Assembly: GCA_002862305.1 (NCBI GenBank)
Contig: PKCS01000073.1
Coordinates: forward strand, 1-54,367
DNA length: 54,367 nt
Source: Phycisphaerae bacterium
GTDB taxonomy: Bacteria; Planctomycetota; Phycisphaerae; Phycisphaerales; SM1A02
Direction: 5' to 3'
The notes under the pieces are model-generated. The model was not told where the DNA came from. It searched no databases and was given only the letters and a program-made list of their open reading frames with translations. Shown here one piece after another: positions 43,079 through 51,068 of this stretch (the stretch's first letter is position 1; each line of letters begins with the position of its first letter). Made by a program: the position numbers and the translations under genes.

Positions 43079-44071
43079 ATGATTCCGGATCTCGGCCAAA
43101 TTTCGTCGGGAGTGGCCGTCCTCGTGATGCTCGGGGGAGCCGGCGTGCTCGTCCTCGGTGCCCACCTGCTGGTGACCGCGGCGGTGGCGCTGGCCAGGCG
43201 AGCGAGGCTCTCCCCGTTCTTCATCGGGGCGACGATCGTCGCGGTCGGGACGAGCGTGCCGGAACTCGCCGCCTCGCTCTACGCGAACCTCACGGATCGC
43301 GAGGGGATCGCGCTGGGGAACGTGCTGGGCTCGAACGTCGCCAACCTCGGGCTGGTGCTCGGGGCGGTCGCGCTGGCCCGGCCCATCCCCCTCAAGGGCC
43401 GGAGCATGGGCCGTGACCTCCTCGTGGTGGTGCTGGTCGGTCTCGTTCCCCTGCTGGCGCTGCCCTTCGACAACCAGCTCACCCCCTGGCACGGCGTGGT
43501 CCTGCTGCTCCTGCTCGCCGGGTACTTCTACTGGACGAGGCAGGCGAGGCACGACTCCCCTCCCGAAGCACGACCGGACCAACCGGCCACCCGGACCTGG
43601 TTGATCGGGCTCGGGCTGGTGCTGGGCCCGGTGATGCTGGTCGCGGGGTCCCAGTTGTTCGTGGAAGGCGCGGTGGTGGTGGGACGGGGGATCGGGGTGC
43701 CGGAAACCGTGATCGGCCTCACGGTGGTCGCCTTCACCACCTCCCTCCCGGAACTCGTCACCAGCATCTACGCCGCGCTGAAGGGGCAGCAGGAGCTCGG
43801 GGTCGGGAACATACTCGGGTCGTGCATCATGAACGTGCTGGGGATCCTCGGGCTGGTCCTGCTCTTCGGTTCGATTCCCGTGGACCCGCAGATCTACGCC
43901 GTGGACCTGCCCGCGCTGCTGATCGTCTCGGTCGCCGCGGTCCCGATCCTCGTCAGCGGCGGACGGGTGATCCGGATGGAGGGGCTGCTCCTCCTGCTGA
44001 TGTACCTCGCGTACGTCACGTTGCTCTTCGTACTGGTCCCGGGCTGGTTTCCGGAAGGTCCGGGGTCCTGA
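43079..44071 (+). CDS. Calcium/sodium antiporter (CaCA family, YrbG-like)
   Basis: A 330-residue membrane protein made of two inverted repeats. Alpha-1 is [20 protein letters not shown] and [16 protein letters not shown]; alpha-2 is [19 protein letters not shown] and [16 protein letters not shown], the paired motifs with acidic residues that coordinate cations. About ten helices are visible. The ATG at 43079 was chosen because TATACT lies just upstream; an in-frame GTG at 43034 precedes that hexamer. It should exchange Ca2+ for Na+ or H+ at the inner membrane. It converges on mnmA with 11 bp between. Confidence 0.92.
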   Translation: MIPDLGQISSGVAVLVMLGGAGVLVLGAHLLVTAAVALARRARLSPFFIGATIVAVGTSVPELAASLYANLTDREGIALGNVLGSNVANLGLVLGAVALARPIPLKGRSMGRDLLVVVLVGLVPLLALPFDNQLTPWHGVVLLLLLAGYFYWTRQARHDSPPEARPDQPATRTWLIGLGLVLGPVMLVAGSQLFVEGAVVVGRGIGVPETVIGLTVVAFTTSLPELVTSIYAALKGQQELGVGNILGSCIMNVLGILGLVLLFGSIPVDPQIYAVDLPALLIVSVAAVPILVSGGRVIRMEGLLLLLMYLAYVTLLFVLVPGWFPEGPGS

Positions 44072-44082
44072 ACCGATCGGGC

Positions 44083-45195
44083 TCAGTCCTCCGAGGCCCG
44101 CTCGATCCAGCCACCCCCCAGGACCAGGTCCTCCTCGTAGCAGACCACGGCCTGCCCGGGGGCGACCGCCGACTGCGGCTCCGTGAAGCGGACCTCGAGG
44201 CCTTCGTCGGCGAGAAGCCTGACCTCGGCGGGGACCGGCTGGGCGTTGTACCTGATCCTCGCCTCGCAGGGTCGCCAACCGCGATGCGGCTCGACCAGCC
44301 AGTTGGCCTCGGAGGCGAACAACCCGTTCGAGGCGAGCTCCTCGCGGGTGCCGACCACCACCTGGTTGGTCGTCGGATCCCGCTGGAGGACGAAGAGGGG
44401 GACCGAGGAATTCAGGCCGAGCCCGCGTCGCTGGCCCACGGTGAACTTCTGGTGCCCGGAATGGGTTCCGATCCGGTGTCCGTCCCGGTCCACGATCGCC
44501 CCCTCCCGGAGCCCCCGTTCGGATCGGCGATCCACGAGGCCGGCGTAGTCCCCATCCGGCACGAAGCAGATCTCCTGGGAGTCAGGCTTGTCGAAGACCG
44601 GCAGGCCGAGTTCGAGGGCCAGCTCCCGGACCTCGGACTTCGTCATCCCGCCGATGGGCAGGAGCATCTCCGAGAGCCGTTGGGGCCGGGCGCCGAAGAG
44701 CACGTAGGACTGGTCCTTGTCGCGGTCCAGCCCGCGGTACAGCCGATGCGTCCCCTCCTTCGTCGTCAGGACCCGGGCGTAGTGCCCGCTGGCGACGTGG
44801 GAGGCACCCATCTGGGACGCATACTCGTGGAGCCGTCCGAACTTCAGCCAGTCGTTGCAGCGCACGCAGGGGTTCGGGGTTCGTCCGGCGTCGTACTCGG
44901 CGACGAAGTAGTCGATGATCCGCGAGAAGTCCTGCTTGAAGTCCACCACGTAGAACGGGAGGCCGAGGCGGGTGGCGACCTGCCGGGCATCGTCGGCGTC
45001 GTTGATGGAACAGCAGCCCTGCTTCCCGATGCGCACGTCGCAGGAGGACTCCAGGCGTTCCCCGGGAGTCCCCAGCCGCATGAAGAGCCCGACCACGTCG
45101 TGGCCGGCACGCTGCAGCACCGCCGCCGCGACCGAGGAGTCGACGCCGCCGCTCATCGCGACCAGGACCTTGCCCTTGGATGGACGGGTGCTCAT
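44083..45195 (-). CDS. mnmA: tRNA-specific 2-thiouridylase MnmA
   Basis: A 370-residue PP-loop thiouridylase. VAMSGGVDSSVAAAVL is the ATP pyrophosphatase loop; TPNPCVRCND holds the first catalytic cysteine (C110); SGHYAR and KDQSYVLFGARPQRLSEMLLPIGGMTKSEVR match the central block; DSQEICFVPDGDY supplies the second cysteine; FTVGQRRGLG and the C-terminal GQAVVCYEEDLVLGGGWIER finish the protein. It puts the 2-thio group on U34 of tRNA-Lys, Glu and Gln, with sulfur from an IscS/TusE-type donor. The ATG lies 6 bp after a TAGACT hexamer and has no Shine-Dalgarno sequence, so translation may be leaderless. Confidence 0.96.
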   Translation of the reverse strand: MSTRPSKGKVLVAMSGGVDSSVAAAVLQRAGHDVVGLFMRLGTPGERLESSCDVRIGKQGCCSINDADDARQVATRLGLPFYVVDFKQDFSRIIDYFVAEYDAGRTPNPCVRCNDWLKFGRLHEYASQMGASHVASGHYARVLTTKEGTHRLYRGLDRDKDQSYVLFGARPQRLSEMLLPIGGMTKSEVRELALELGLPVFDKPDSQEICFVPDGDYAGLVDRRSERGLREGAIVDRDGHRIGTHSGHQKFTVGQRRGLGLNSSVPLFVLQRDPTTNQVVVGTREELASNGLFASEANWLVEPHRGWRPCEARIRYNAQPVPAEVRLLADEGLEVRFTEPQSAVAPGQAVVCYEEDLVLGGGWIERASED

Positions 45196-45201
45196 GTCCA
45201 G

Positions 45202-45207
45202 AGTCTA
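45202..45207 (-). promoter_or_regulatory. Putative -10 element of mnmA
   Basis: TAGACT on the minus strand, separated by six bases (CTGGAC) from the mnmA ATG; a start site 7 bp downstream coincides with the ATG. Confidence 0.5.
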
Positions 45208-45278
45208 GTCGGGTGGTCGCCGATCCTGTGGGAAATCTGACGATCCCGCGGAGCCCGATCCAGTCCTGAAAGTGGTCG

Positions 45279-45284
45279 TATAGC
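45279..45284 (+). promoter_or_regulatory. Putative -10 element of the RNase HII-like gene
   Basis: TATAGC ending 8 bp before the ATG at 45293, with no Shine-Dalgarno sequence. It mirrors the mnmA promoter on the other strand. Confidence 0.45.
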
Positions 45285-45292
45285 CTGCGGGA

Positions 45293-46267
45293 ATGCTGAT
45301 CTACGCCGGCATCGACGAGGCGGGGTACGGCCCCATGCTGGGTCCGCTGTGCATCGGGTCCAGCTGCTTCGTGATCGAGGGCGCGGATCCCCGGGACGGT
45401 CCCCCGGACCTCTGGGAACTGTTGTCCGAGGTGGTCTGCCGCAAGCCCTCCGACAAGCGCCGAAGGCTGGCGATCAACGACTCGAAGCTGCTGAAGGGTT
45501 CTTCCGGTGGGAAGTCGCATCCGTGCCGCCACCTCGAGCGGGGCCTGATGGCGATGCTCTGTTCGGAGCACGACACGATGCCCTGTTCCGACATCGCGTT
45601 GTTCGAGCGACTCGGGGCGGCGCTGCCCACCGAACCCTGGTACGGGGGGCCGGTCATCGACCTGCCCCTCGCCGGCACCCTCGAGGAACACGGGATCCAG
45701 GCCGCGATGCTGCACCGGGTCATGAGCTCCGCGGGGATCTCGCTCCGGTCCCTGAGGTGCGAGACCGTTCATCCATCGCAGATCAACGACGCCGCGGTGC
45801 GCAACGAGCGCAAGAGCGCGCTGAACCTCGCCGCCGCGCTCCGGCTCGCCGAGGGGATCCGGCGCGATCACCCGGGGGACCACCCCCGCGTCATCATCGA
45901 CCGGCAGGGCGGGCGGCAGGGCTATCGTGAACAGCTCGCCCACGCGTGGCCGGGCGCGGCGGTCCGGATCCTCGGGGAGACCGCCGAGGTGAGCCGTTAC
46001 CGGCTGGACTTCCCCGAAGGTCCGATCACCGTCTCGTTCGAGTCACGATCTGAGGAGAAGCACCTCCCCGCGGCCCTCGCGTCGATGACCGCAAAGCTGG
46101 TGAGGGAGCTCCACATGGCGCGCTTGAACCGCTTCTTCAGCCTGAAACTCCCTGAATTGAGGCCGACCGCCGGCTACGTCCAGGACGGGCGCCGATTCAT
46201 GAAGGAAGTCGACCCGATCTGTCGGGAACTGGACCTCGAGTCGCATCGGCTGGTACGCGGCGTCTGA
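45293..46267 (+). CDS. Divergent RNase HII-like protein (RNase H fold)
   Basis: A 324-residue protein that keeps the order of RNase HII motifs with clear changes. AGIDEAGYGPMLGPLCIG (5-22) matches the DEAGRGPLAGPV motif, with D8 and E9 as catalytic acids and GRG replaced by GYG. INDSKLLKGS (61-70) equals the NDSKKLS motif. VIIDRQGG (D203) matches the third acidic strand. LASMTAKLVRELHM (262-275) aligns with ASILAKVTRDR, so E272 replaces the usual fourth Asp. It is longer than RNase HII (about 200 residues), with an insert between 75 and 160. It may cut RNA-DNA hybrids or another substrate. A canonical RNase HII elsewhere in the genome cannot be excluded. Confidence 0.65.
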   Translation: MLIYAGIDEAGYGPMLGPLCIGSSCFVIEGADPRDGPPDLWELLSEVVCRKPSDKRRRLAINDSKLLKGSSGGKSHPCRHLERGLMAMLCSEHDTMPCSDIALFERLGAALPTEPWYGGPVIDLPLAGTLEEHGIQAAMLHRVMSSAGISLRSLRCETVHPSQINDAAVRNERKSALNLAAALRLAEGIRRDHPGDHPRVIIDRQGGRQGYREQLAHAWPGAAVRILGETAEVSRYRLDFPEGPITVSFESRSEEKHLPAALASMTAKLVRELHMARLNRFFSLKLPELRPTAGYVQDGRRFMKEVDPICRELDLESHRLVRGV

Positions 46268-46290
46268 GGCCCATTGGGCGGATCTTCTGC

Positions 46291-46319
46291 TTGAATTGGG
46301 GATCACGCGTCGATAGAAT
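46291..46319 (+). promoter_or_regulatory. Promoter of the elongation factor G gene
   Basis: TTGAAT (46291-46296) and TAGAAT (46314-46319) are separated by exactly 17 bp, the best housekeeping-sigma promoter in the window. The start site would be near 46326, giving a leader of about 110 nt. Confidence 0.75.
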
Positions 46320-46435
46320 CCCGGATTCTGCGTTTTTCAGCCCCCACACGATTCCGCCGTCCGCGATCGGCCGGCTGGAGCGGGTGGAAGCCTCGCCGAC
46401 GGATCCCAAACCCCTACCTCGAACTGGATCATCTG

Positions 46436-48550
46436 ATGAGCATCGACCTCTCCAAAGTACGCAACATCGGTATCTGCGCCCACATCGACGCCGGCAAGAC
46501 CACGGTCACCGAGCGAGTGCTCTACTACACGGGCATGAACTACAAGATGGGCGAGGTCCACGAGGGCACCGCGACCATGGACTTCCTCGAGGAGGAGCAG
46601 GAGCGGGGCATCACGATCCAGTCGGCCGCGACCACCTGCCCCTGGACGCACAACGGGGTGGACTACAAGATCAACCTGATCGACACCCCCGGGCACGTCG
46701 ACTTCACCATCGAGGTCGAGCGTTCCCTCCGGGTGCTCGACGGCGCGGTGGCGGTCTTCGACGGCAAGGAGGGCGTCGAGGCGCAGTCCGAGACCGTGTG
46801 GCGGCAGGCCGACCGGTACGACGTCCCGCGGCTCTGCTTCATCAACAAGATGGACAAGATCGGGGCCGACTTCAAGTACTCCTTCGACTCGATCCGGACC
46901 CGCCTGGGCGCGAACCCCATCGCGGTCCAGATCCCGATCGGCTCCGCCGACGACCTCAAGGGGATCATCGACCTCCTCGAGATGCGGGCCTACTACTTCG
47001 ACGCCGGGGAACTCGGTGCGAAGGTCGAGGAGCGGGAGATCCCCGACGACATGAAGGACGAGGCCGAGATGTGGCACCACGAGCTGGTGGAGAAGGCCTC
47101 GGAGCTCGACGACACGCTGGTCGAGAAGTACATCGAGGACGAATCCTCGATCACCCCCGACGAGATCCGGGCCGCCCTCCGCAAGGGCACCCTGGACATG
47201 AGCTGCAACCCGGTGTTCTGCGGTTCGGCCCTGAAGAACATCGGGGTCCAGCGACTCCTCAACGGGGTCATCGACTACCTGCCGACCCCGACCGAGGTGC
47301 CCGAGATCACCGGGACCGACCCGCGGGATCCCGAGAAGAGCCTGGTGCGTCCCAACAGTGACGACGCCCCCTTCTCCGCGCTGGTCTTCAAGGTGGTCAA
47401 CGACACCCACGGGGACCTGACCTACGTCCGGGTCTACTCCGGGGTCCTCCCCCGGGGATCGAGGGTCCTCAACCCCTCGAACAACAAGAAGGAGAACGTG
47501 TCGCGGATCTTCGAGATGCACGCCAAGGACCGCGAGGCGCTCGACCAGGTCGGTGCCGGGCAGATCGTCGCGCTGATCGGCCTCAAGAACTCCTTCACCG
47601 GGGACACCATCTGCTCGGTGGACGAGCCGGTGATCCTCGAGAAGATGGACTTCCCGGAGCCGGTGATCTCGATGTCCATCGAGCCCAACACCGCCGACGA
47701 CAAGAAGAAGCTCGGGGAGGCCCTGACCACGATCCGGCGCGAGGACCCCTCCTTCCGTTCGCAGTACAACGAGGAGACCGGGGAGACGATCATCTCCGGG
47801 ATGGGCGAGCTGCACCTCGAGATCATCAAGAACAAGCTGGTGCGGGACATGAAGGTCGGCGTCCAGGTCGGTCGACCGCGGGTCTCCTACCGCGAGACGA
47901 TCACCGGGGATGCCAACGACGTCCGCGGCCTGTTCAAGAAGCAGTCCGGCGGTCGCGGCCAGTACGGCGACGCGGTGATCAACGTCTCCCCCATCACCCC
48001 CGACGAGGCGGAGGAGCAGGAGCTCAAGATGGTCGACGGCGTGGTCTTCGTGGACAGCATCAGCGGCGGGGTCATCCCCAAGGAGTACATCCCCTCGGTG
48101 CAGACCGGCGCCCGCTCCGCCGCGGCCAGCGGTGTGATCGGCGGCTATCCGGTGATCAACGTGAAGGTGGAGCTGGTCTTCGGCTCGTACCACGACGTCG
48201 ACTCCAGCCAGGTGGCCTTCGAGCAGGCGGGGGCGCTCGCGTTCCGCCAGGCCTGCACCCAGGCCGGGCTGGCGCTGCTGGAACCGATCATGAAGGTCGA
48301 GATCGTCACCCCGGACGAGTTCTTCGGGAACGTCTCGGGCGACCTGGCCTCGCGACGCGGCCACATCATCGAGAGCGAGATCCGCAACAACGTCCGGGTC
48401 ATCCAGGCCGAGGTCCCGCTCTCCGAGATGTTCGGCTACACCACGGTCCTGCGATCGATGACCCAGGGACGGGCCACCAGCTCGATGGAGCCGTGCGAGT
48501 ACCGGATCATGCCCGATCGCCTCAAGGAAGAAGTGCTGGCCAGCGAGTGA
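46436..48550 (+). CDS. fusA: Translation elongation factor G
   Basis: A 704-residue five-domain GTPase: G1 AHIDAGKT (15-22), G2 with RGITI in [15 protein letters not shown]3 DTPGHVDF, G4 NKMD, G5 GSAD/GSALK region, then domain II ([24 protein letters not shown]), III-V including [11 protein letters not shown] and [10 protein letters not shown]. It translocates tRNA-mRNA on the ribosome. The gene is outside the str operon (no rpsL, rpsG or tuf near) and some motifs ([26 protein letters not shown]) resemble the mitochondrial/spd type of EF-G, so it may be a paralogue rather than the main fusA. It has a strong promoter. Confidence 0.93.
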   Translation: MSIDLSKVRNIGICAHIDAGKTTVTERVLYYTGMNYKMGEVHEGTATMDFLEEEQERGITIQSAATTCPWTHNGVDYKINLIDTPGHVDFTIEVERSLRVLDGAVAVFDGKEGVEAQSETVWRQADRYDVPRLCFINKMDKIGADFKYSFDSIRTRLGANPIAVQIPIGSADDLKGIIDLLEMRAYYFDAGELGAKVEEREIPDDMKDEAEMWHHELVEKASELDDTLVEKYIEDESSITPDEIRAALRKGTLDMSCNPVFCGSALKNIGVQRLLNGVIDYLPTPTEVPEITGTDPRDPEKSLVRPNSDDAPFSALVFKVVNDTHGDLTYVRVYSGVLPRGSRVLNPSNNKKENVSRIFEMHAKDREALDQVGAGQIVALIGLKNSFTGDTICSVDEPVILEKMDFPEPVISMSIEPNTADDKKKLGEALTTIRREDPSFRSQYNEETGETIISGMGELHLEIIKNKLVRDMKVGVQVGRPRVSYRETITGDANDVRGLFKKQSGGRGQYGDAVINVSPITPDEAEEQELKMVDGVVFVDSISGGVIPKEYIPSVQTGARSAAASGVIGGYPVINVKVELVFGSYHDVDSSQVAFEQAGALAFRQACTQAGLALLEPIMKVEIVTPDEFFGNVSGDLASRRGHIIESEIRNNVRVIQAEVPLSEMFGYTTVLRSMTQGRATSSMEPCEYRIMPDRLKEEVLASE

Positions 48551-48599
48551 TCCCCACGTGCGGACAGCACGTCCGGGGACCTGCACGGGAGCCCGGGCC

Positions 48600-49712
48600 G
48601 TGAGCATCGACCGGTCGAACCTGGATCGCCTGATGGACCGCGCCGCGAGGGTGGCGGCCCGGGGCCACGGTCTGGTGGAACCCGGCTGCATGGTGGGTGC
48701 GGTGGTCGCCACCGCGGACGGGACGGTGCTCGCCGAGGACCGCTATCGGAGGTACGGCGGACCGCACGCGGAGCGGACCGCCCTCGAGAAGGCCGGGGAC
48801 GCCGCGCGCGGGGGCACCCTGCTGGTGACGCTCGAGCCCTGCGACCATCATGGCAAGACCCCCCCCTGCACGGAGGCGGTCATCGCGTCGGGGGTCTCGA
48901 CGGTGGTCCACGCCTGCCACGATCCCAACGAGCTCGCGGCCGGCGGTACCGAGGCCCTGCGACGGGCCGGCATCACCGTGATCCATCACCCGACCCCGCT
49001 GACCGAGCTGCTGAACGCCCCCCACGTCCACCGGACGCGGACCGGGCTCCCCTGGATGATCGCCAAGTGGGCGCAGACCCTCGATGGCCGCATCGCGACG
49101 GGCAGCGGGCACTCGAAATGGATCTCCTCGACGAGGTCGCGCCGGCTGGTCCATCGGGAGCGAGGCCGGGTGGACGCGATCCTCACCGGGGTGGGAACGG
49201 TCCTGGCCGACGACCCCCTGCTCACGCCCCGCGACCTGCGCCGGGCGAGGCGCAGGCCCGAGCGCGTGGTGGTGGACGACCAGCTCGACACGCCGCTGGA
49301 CGCCGGGTTGGTCACCACCGCGGGCGACATCCCGACCACCATCCTCTGCCGGATGGAGGCCTCGACCTCGGCCCGGGCCGGTGAATTCCTGGCGGCGGGG
49401 GTGCGCGTGGTGGGGATCGACGAGGCCTCGGGGCTTCGCGGCACCCTGCGTGCCGAGGCCGCGGGACGACGGTGGTCGACGATGATGGTCGAGGGCGGGG
49501 GCGGACTCCTCGGCCGACTGTTCCGGGACGGACTGGTGAATCGCGCCCTCGTCTTCTCCGCCCCGGTGCTGGTGGGCGACGAATCGGCCCCCGGTCCCGT
49601 CCGGGGCCTCGCGCCGGACTCGATCGAGTCCTCGATCCAGCTCGAACGCCTCTGGAGCATCGAACGCGATCCCGATCGCATCGAACTCTTCCGCGTGGCC
49701 GGCGGGGAGTGA
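48600..49712 (+). CDS. ribD: Riboflavin biosynthesis bifunctional deaminase/reductase RibD
   Basis: A 370-residue two-domain enzyme. The deaminase zinc site is GGPHAERTAL (H56-A-E58) with LEPCDHHGKTPPC (C81, C90). The reductase begins near residue 148: WMIAKWAQTLDGRIATGSGHSKWISS, followed by RVDAILTGVGTVLADDPLLTPR and MMVEGGGGLLGRLFRDGLVN. It deaminates and then reduces the pyrimidine intermediate of riboflavin synthesis. The motif that is usually NPxVGAV reads EPGCMVGAV. The start at GTG 48600 fits the family; GTG 48558 is in frame but adds an unmatched extension. No other rib genes are near. Confidence 0.94.
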   Translation: MSIDRSNLDRLMDRAARVAARGHGLVEPGCMVGAVVATADGTVLAEDRYRRYGGPHAERTALEKAGDAARGGTLLVTLEPCDHHGKTPPCTEAVIASGVSTVVHACHDPNELAAGGTEALRRAGITVIHHPTPLTELLNAPHVHRTRTGLPWMIAKWAQTLDGRIATGSGHSKWISSTRSRRLVHRERGRVDAILTGVGTVLADDPLLTPRDLRRARRRPERVVVDDQLDTPLDAGLVTTAGDIPTTILCRMEASTSARAGEFLAAGVRVVGIDEASGLRGTLRAEAAGRRWSTMMVEGGGGLLGRLFRDGLVNRALVFSAPVLVGDESAPGPVRGLAPDSIESSIQLERLWSIERDPDRIELFRVAGGE

Positions 49713-49733
49713 ACCGCCGTCCCGGGACCGGAG

Positions 49734-51068
49734 TCACGAGGGAGGGAGTCGATCGAGCTCGAGGAGGGGCGCGAATCCCGCGGGATGGATGCGCAGCACC
49801 GCGTCGCCGTTCTCGAGGGCCCAGCGTCCCTCGCCGCCCTCGCGGATGACCCGGACGGTGTCGAGCGGGCGGCCGTCGAATCCGTGAAGCACGACCACCG
49901 CGCGCTCGAGTTCGGCGGGATAGGGACCGAATGCGATCTCGGTGGCGCGAGCCTCGGTCAGCTGACCGAGGAGCCGCTCCACCGCACCACGGTCGACGCC
50001 GCGCGAGGTCCCGTCCTCGAGCACCAGCTTCCAGCCATCGAGGTCGCGCTCGAGGGTGAAGTCCGGGGAGTCACCGGGTCGTCGGATCTCCAGCCGGGCG
50101 ACGTCCTCCCGGATCGCGGCGGTCCCGGTGGGATCCACGAGCGACGCGGTGGAGGGAACCAGGATCCCCTGCACGTCCTCGCCCAGCCTGAGCACGGTGG
50201 GACTGCCCTCCAGCAGGCCGTAGCGATCAGTGGAGCCCACGCCCAGCGGATCGCCGAGCCGCAGGACCGCCCGGTCCTCGTCGAGTCGACCGACCAGCTC
50301 GATCGTCGCGATCGGAGGTTCGAGCCCGTACCGACCCAGCTCCGAGGGCTGGTCGTAGAGGTAGCCGAGCGCCCGGGTTCGGGACAACCGGGCCAGCCAC
50401 TCCTCGATGGCGACCGGGTCCGCCCGGGTCTCGACGGGGGCCTTCATCGTCCAGCCGCGCGGGGTCCGTTCGAGGATCAGTCGCTCCTCGCCGGCCCGGA
50501 GGCCGATCCCTCGAGTCTCGATCCCCGCCTCCGGCAGGAGTGCCCGGTCACGCCAGAGACGCTGGTCCAGGTCGAAGAGGCGTTCGTGCAACGCGGCGTC
50601 GACGAGCCAGACCTCCCCGGTTCCCTTCAGGGAAGCCCAGGCTCCACCCGCCAGCGTCCGGTCCCCGAGGTCCAGGGTCGTCGAGCCCGCATCCCAGCGC
50701 CAGGTGATCGTGGCGTTCGGGACCGCCAGCCCGAGGTCCTCGGTGCCGAGGTCGGACTGCCCGGGGGCCTCCAGGGCCCTGAGTCCTCGGAGTGCCGCGG
50801 CGGTGGTGATCAGCTGTCGCGCGCTGAAGGCGTCGATCCCGACGGGGAAGGGCTGCAGCTGGCGCCACTGGTCGCCGGTTCGTCGAATCAGGGTGCGGGT
50901 GCCGTCCCGGAAGGCGATCTCGATCTCGTCGATGCGCTCCACCGGCAGGCGATCCTGGAGCAGGAGCACCTGGGAACCCGCGGGTTCCGGACGATCCCCG
51001 CGAAGCGACCACCAGGCGAGACCCAGCAGGATCGCGACGATCCAGATGACCAGTGGCCTCGGGCTCAT
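49734..51068 (-). CDS. DUF4340 domain-containing protein
   Basis: A 444-residue protein with one N-terminal transmembrane anchor (LVIWIVAILLGLAWWSL) and an exported beta-rich region with repeated DUF4340 blocks (IEIAFRDGTRTLIRRTGDQWRQLQPFPVGIDAFSARQLI, then YGLEPPIATIELVGRLDEDRAVLRLGD). DUF4340 proteins are commonly encoded with gliding-type ABC exporters (GldA/F/G). The ATG overlaps the stop of the GldF/GldG-like gene (ATGA), so it is co-translated. It ends 21 bp from the convergent ribD. Function is unknown; binding or sensing at the exporter is a guess. Confidence 0.85.
   Translation of the reverse strand: MSPRPLVIWIVAILLGLAWWSLRGDRPEPAGSQVLLLQDRLPVERIDEIEIAFRDGTRTLIRRTGDQWRQLQPFPVGIDAFSARQLITTAAALRGLRALEAPGQSDLGTEDLGLAVPNATITWRWDAGSTTLDLGDRTLAGGAWASLKGTGEVWLVDAALHERLFDLDQRLWRDRALLPEAGIETRGIGLRAGEERLILERTPRGWTMKAPVETRADPVAIEEWLARLSRTRALGYLYDQPSELGRYGLEPPIATIELVGRLDEDRAVLRLGDPLGVGSTDRYGLLEGSPTVLRLGEDVQGILVPSTASLVDPTGTAAIREDVARLEIRRPGDSPDFTLERDLDGWKLVLEDGTSRGVDRGAVERLLGQLTEARATEIAFGPYPAELERAVVVLHGFDGRPLDTVRVIREGGEGRWALENGDAVLRIHPAGFAPLLELDRLPPS

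Noticed and set aside
46316-46332. GAATCCCGGATTC followed by TTTTT in the fusA leader as an attenuator
   Set aside because: The left arm overlaps the -10 hexamer and would not be transcribed from the predicted start.
46337-48712. A 791-codon open frame antisense to the EF-G gene
   Set aside because: Same shadow effect; the sense strand encodes a clear EF-G with a strong promoter.
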